64,000 nucleotides of DNA, taken from the NCBI GenBank assembly GCA_005883305.1, contig VBAC01000001.1, positions 558,001 to 622,000 of the forward strand, given 5' to 3'. Source of the DNA: Alphaproteobacteria bacterium. GTDB lineage: Bacteria; Pseudomonadota; Alphaproteobacteria; Sphingomonadales; Sphingomonadaceae. Position 1 is the first letter of the stretch. Each line of letters begins with the position of its first letter. The translations under genes and the position numbers were made by a program. Shown piece after piece: positions 61,008 through 64,000 of the stretch. A model generated the notes under the pieces. That model saw nothing but the letters and a program-made list of their open reading frames with translations, searched no databases and had not been told where the DNA came from.

Positions 61008-62953
61008 CAGGTCGGCTCCGCCCGGGGCGCAGCCGCCGGCGTTCGCGCGGCCCATTCGCGCGCCTCGCGCTCCATCCGCTGGGCGATCGAGCCGCCCCAT
61101 TGCTCCTCGAGCGGAAGGAGGGCGGCCATCGCCCGGTCCTTGTCGAACAAATAGGTCATCACGTCGCGCACCAAAGGCGCGGCGGCCTGGGCGCCGAAGC
61201 CGCCATGCTCGACCAGGGCGGCGCAGGCGTAGCGCGGGGCGTTGGTCGGAGCGAAGGCGACGAAGTGCGAATGGTCGCGCATCCGCCACGCGAGGCTTTC
61301 GTTGGAGCGCACGCCCCCGGCGCGCTCGCCCATGGTGATCCGGCGGACCTGCGCGGTTCCGGTCTTGCCGCCCATCAGCACATTGTCGAGCGGGAGCTTG
61401 GCGCCGCGCGCCGTGCCGTTGCCGTTGACGGTCGCCTCCATCGCCGATCGGATGAAGGCGAGATGGTCGGGCGCGATCGGCAAGGGCTCGCCGAGATTGA
61501 CCGGCCGGTCGGCGAGAAGGCGCGGGTGGAGCATCCGCCCGCTCGCGATCCGCGCCACTTGCATCGCCTGCTGAAGCGGATTGACCAGCACATAGCCCTG
61601 GCCGATCGACATGTTGATCGTGTCATATTCCTGCCAGGCGCGGTGCTCGCGCCGCTGCAGCCATGCGGCATCGGGCACCGTGCCGTAGCGCTGGCTGGCG
61701 AAGGGAAGGTCGAAGCGCTCGCCATAGCCCATGTGGCGCATCATCGGCGCGACCGCCTGGACTCCGACCCGGCGGCACATATGGTAGAAATAGATGTCGC
61801 AGCTGCGCGACACCGCGTCCTTCATCGCGATCGGGCCATGCGTGGTGTCGCAGTGGAAGACGTGGTTTCCGACCGGGTAGGAATGGGCGCAGACCACCCG
61901 CTCGTCCGGGTCGACTCCGGCTTCGAGCAGGGCCAGAGCGTTCATCGGCTTGCAGGTCGATCCGGGCGGATAGAGCCCCTGGAGCACCTTGTTGATCATC
62001 GGATGGCGCTCGTCCTGCGCCATCATGTCCCATTCGCTGTGGCTGATCCCGTCCGAGAAGTTGTTGGGATCGTAGCAGGGCATCGAAACCATGCACAGGA
62101 GGTCGCCGCTCCGAACGTCGATCACCACCACCGCCGCCGATTGATCGCCCGCGCGGCGCGCGGCGTAGCTTTGCAGGCCGGCGTCGATCGTCGTCCTGAG
62201 CGGCGCCCCGCGCACGTCGGGCAGGGTCTGGAGCTCGCGCACCAGCCGTCCGCGCGCGGTCACCTCGACCCGCGCCGCGCCGGGCCGGCCGCGCAGGCGC
62301 TGCTCGAGCGTCTGCTCGAGCCCCTGCTTGCCGACCTTGAAGCCCGGAGTGATCAGCAGCGGGTTGCGGTTCTCGGCCTCATATTCCTGCTGGTTCGGAA
62401 CGCCGACATAGCCGACCAGATGGCCGACCGCGGCGCCTTCGGGATAATAGCGGGTGAAGGCCCGCAGCGGGGCGACTCCGGGAAGCTCCGGCTGGCGCAC
62501 CGAGACGGCGAAATATTTGTCGGGCGGGACGTGCTCGGCGACCGGCACCGGCTGGTAGCCCGACGAGCGGGCGATCCCCTCGCGGATCCGCTGAACCTCC
62601 TCGGGCGGAAGCTCGAGGATCTCGGTGAGCTCGCGGAGCACCCGTTCCTCGTCCTGCAACAGGTCCGGAATGATGTCGATCCGAACGTCGCCGCGGTTGA
62701 TCGCGATCGGGTTGCCGTAGCGGTCCAAAATCCAGCCGCGCCGCGGCGGGATGAGCCGCATCTGGACCCGGTTCTCCTCGGCCATGTCGCGGTAGCGCTG
62801 GTTCTGGGCGATGGCGATATAGCCCATCCGTCCGGCGAGCAAAGTCGCGACCCCGGCCTGGGCGGCTCCGAGAACGAAGGTTCGGCGGGTGAAGATCGCC
62901 GTCTGGGTGCTTTCGCTGACGAGCGGGCGCGGGCGGCCCTTCCACAGCTTCAT
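61007..62953 (-). CDS. mrdA: Penicillin-binding protein 2 (MrdA)
   Basis: Transpeptidase of lateral-wall growth. 648 residues: short cytoplasmic start, one membrane helix (about 30-50), the dimerisation/pedestal domain, and the transpeptidase domain with the active serine in GLYPPGSTCKPM, SRSCDIYFYHM as the SxN-type motif, and the KTGTAQV box (GGKTGTAQVRR). The start MKLWKGRP at 62953 overlaps the mreD stop as ATGA. The C-terminus has a Pro/Ala-rich extension. Confidence 0.96.
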   Translation of the reverse strand: MKLWKGRPRPLVSESTQTAIFTRRTFVLGAAQAGVATLLAGRMGYIAIAQNQRYRDMAEENRVQMRLIPPRRGWILDRYGNPIAINRGDVRIDIIPDLLQDEERVLRELTEILELPPEEVQRIREGIARSSGYQPVPVAEHVPPDKYFAVSVRQPELPGVAPLRAFTRYYPEGAAVGHLVGYVGVPNQQEYEAENRNPLLITPGFKVGKQGLEQTLEQRLRGRPGAARVEVTARGRLVRELQTLPDVRGAPLRTTIDAGLQSYAARRAGDQSAAVVVIDVRSGDLLCMVSMPCYDPNNFSDGISHSEWDMMAQDERHPMINKVLQGLYPPGSTCKPMNALALLEAGVDPDERVVCAHSYPVGNHVFHCDTTHGPIAMKDAVSRSCDIYFYHMCRRVGVQAVAPMMRHMGYGERFDLPFASQRYGTVPDAAWLQRREHRAWQEYDTINMSIGQGYVLVNPLQQAMQVARIASGRMLHPRLLADRPVNLGEPLPIAPDHLAFIRSAMEATVNGNGTARGAKLPLDNVLMGGKTGTAQVRRITMGERAGGVRSNESLAWRMRDHSHFVAFAPTNAPRYACAALVEHGGFGAQAAAPLVRDVMTYLFDKDRAMAALLPLEEQWGGSIAQRMEREAREWAARTPAAAPRAEPT

Positions 62954-63468
62954 CGCATCAGCCGCCAGCGGTCGAGCCCGAGCACGAGGCGCGCGGCGAG
63001 GGGATAAGCGAGAATGCTGAGGGCGAGCTGCGGGATCATGATCCAGAAACGAGTCTCGCTGCCCATCAGAAGCGCGATGTACCACGCGCCGAGCGTGTGG
63101 AAGGCGATCGCTGCGGCGGCCGCGATCCAGTCCAGCCAATAATCCCTGACTCCCGCCAGATTGTCGAGCGAATCGAGGGCGAGGAAGGTGAGCGCCCAGA
63201 GCAGGACCGACTGGCCGAGCGGCGCTCCGGAGATCAGGTCGGCGGCGAGGCCGAAGCCGATAGCCACCTGCGCCGGCCAGATTTCGGGCCGCATCAGCCG
63301 CCAGGTGATCAGGACGAGGAAACCGAGATTGGGCATCCAGGGCGAGGTGGCGACGATCGGCAGGATCGAGCCGAGCAGGATCGCCGCCAGGGTCGAGAGC
63401 ATCGGAACGTAGCGCCGGCGGATGTCGCGGATCGCGACCTCGGTCTCGGATCCGGCGATCCGGTTCAT
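62950..63468 (-). CDS. mreD: Rod-shape-determining protein MreD
   Basis: Small inner-membrane protein of the elongasome, 172 residues, about five or six membrane helices (SILPIVATSPWMPNLGFLVL, AIGFGLAADLISGAPLGQSV). The WRLMRPEIWP and GAPLGQ positions match alphaproteobacterial MreD. Overlaps both neighbours by 4 bp as ATGA, so the whole mreC-mreD-mrdA-rodA run is translationally coupled. Confidence 0.92.
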   Translation of the reverse strand: MNRIAGSETEVAIRDIRRRYVPMLSTLAAILLGSILPIVATSPWMPNLGFLVLITWRLMRPEIWPAQVAIGFGLAADLISGAPLGQSVLLWALTFLALDSLDNLAGVRDYWLDWIAAAAAIAFHTLGAWYIALLMGSETRFWIMIPQLALSILAYPLAARLVLGLDRWRLMR

Positions 63469-64000
63469 CGCGGCGGCTCCGCGGGGCGCGGCGCGGGCGG
63501 GGCCGTGATCATCCCCGGCTGGGGTTGCTGGAGGCCCGGCTGGTAGCGGGGGTTGTTTTGCTGCCCGGGATGGGGCGTCGCCACGGGTGGCGGCCCGGCG
63601 ACCGGCGGCGCCGGGGCCACGGCCGGAGCCAAATCGAGCGGCCCGCCCGCGGCCGGCTGGTAGATGCGCTCGACGATCGCATAATCCATCCGCGCCGGAT
63701 CGGCGACCGGGCGGGCGATCGCGGTGTCGCCTTGCGAGGAGACGACCAGGGCGACCGGAATGTTGGGCGGATAGAGGCCGCCGACTCCCGACGTGACCAG
63801 GACGTCGCCCCGGCGGAACGGGTTCTGGCCGACCTCGAGCGTTCGAAGCTCCATCGTCCCGTCGCCGCGGCCGACGGCGAGGGCAGGGGTGCCGTCTCGG
63901 ACGAGGCGTACAGGCACGTTGCTGGCGCCGTCGGTGATCATCAGGACGCGCGAGGCCCAGCGCCCCGTTTCCAGCACCCGCCCGATCAGGCCGTCGGGCG
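63465..64000 (-). CDS. mreC: Rod-shape-determining protein MreC (5' end beyond window)
   Basis: C-terminal part of periplasmic MreC, about 178 residues seen, open to the window end. The beta-barrel core is recognised by GLIGRVLETGRWASRVLMIT, RRGDVLVTSGVGGLYPPNIP and VALVVSSQGD. After it comes a 70-residue proline-, alanine- and glutamine-rich tail typical of sphingomonad MreC. It links MreB filaments to PBP2. Stop overlaps mreD as ATGA. Confidence 0.95.
   Translation of the reverse strand, partial: PDGLIGRVLETGRWASRVLMITDGASNVPVRLVRDGTPALAVGRGDGTMELRTLEVGQNPFRRGDVLVTSGVGGLYPPNIPVALVVSSQGDTAIARPVADPARMDYAIVERIYQPAAGGPLDLAPAVAPAPPVAGPPPVATPHPGQQNNPRYQPGLQQPQPGMITAPPAPRPAEPPR

Overview
The window is high-GC chromosomal DNA of an alphaproteobacterium, most likely a member of the Sphingomonadales. 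This rests on the gene families seen (ChpT phosphotransferase, an RpoH of alphaproteobacterial type, DUF6356, the mre-mrdA-rodA order), on the dense mosaic of overlapping genes, and on palindromic intergenic repeats typical of the group. No insertion sequence, prophage, integrase or CRISPR array was seen. Genes fill nearly everything; the only large gap is 42236-43124.

Layout. 1-9866: signal peptidase I (cut by the edge), glucose-6-phosphate isomerase with glutathione reductase, MntP, a PYROXD2-type oxidoreductase, a c'-type cytochrome, small exported proteins, a short-chain dehydrogenase and glucokinase. 9960-17615: a HigB/HigA-type toxin-antitoxin pair whose operator sits inside its promoter, acetyl-CoA synthetase, a papain-like (AvrRpt2/C70-type) cysteine protease, a SleB hydrolase and RpoH. 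17676-26524: RluD, then chpT and a cheA-cheW-cheY-cheB-cheR array without receptors, an AmpD-like amidase, and RNase P RNA whose promoter lies in the end of the amidase gene.

26533-34790: an ECF sigma cassette, a DnaJ-domain protein, a TonB protein, then a long leftward phage-shock operon. That operon begins at a sigma-54 promoter opposite pspF and reads small leader gene, pspA, pspB, pspC, then six further short membrane coiled-coil proteins sharing a C-terminal signature, then sufE and a thioesterase. The six-gene extension is one of the two most unusual things here.

34916-44703: a TonB-C protein, homogentisate dioxygenase, and a PAS histidine kinase with a FixJ/NarL-type response regulator. 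Around this pair, a 14-bp inverted repeat followed by ATGG (or a close variant) lies 52-53 bp before the start codons of aquaporin, an SBF transporter and a small membrane protein, and also upstream of the regulator gene. It is proposed as the operator of a local regulon, with further candidate copies pointing into the gene-free gap.

44737-51765: tRNA-Thr, RarA, an M28 peptidase, aspartate-semialdehyde dehydrogenase and a nitronate monooxygenase. 51863-58518: a tandem TonB-C protein facing a tightly overlapped RDD/SpoIIM/DUF58/MoxR/DUF4350/DUF4129 operon that uses mostly TTG or GTG starts. 58757-64000: a leishmanolysin-like metallopeptidase, tRNA-Lys, and the cell-shape operon mreC-mreD-mrdA-rodA, with mreC cut by the window end.

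Assignments come from reading motifs and gene context only; no database search was run.
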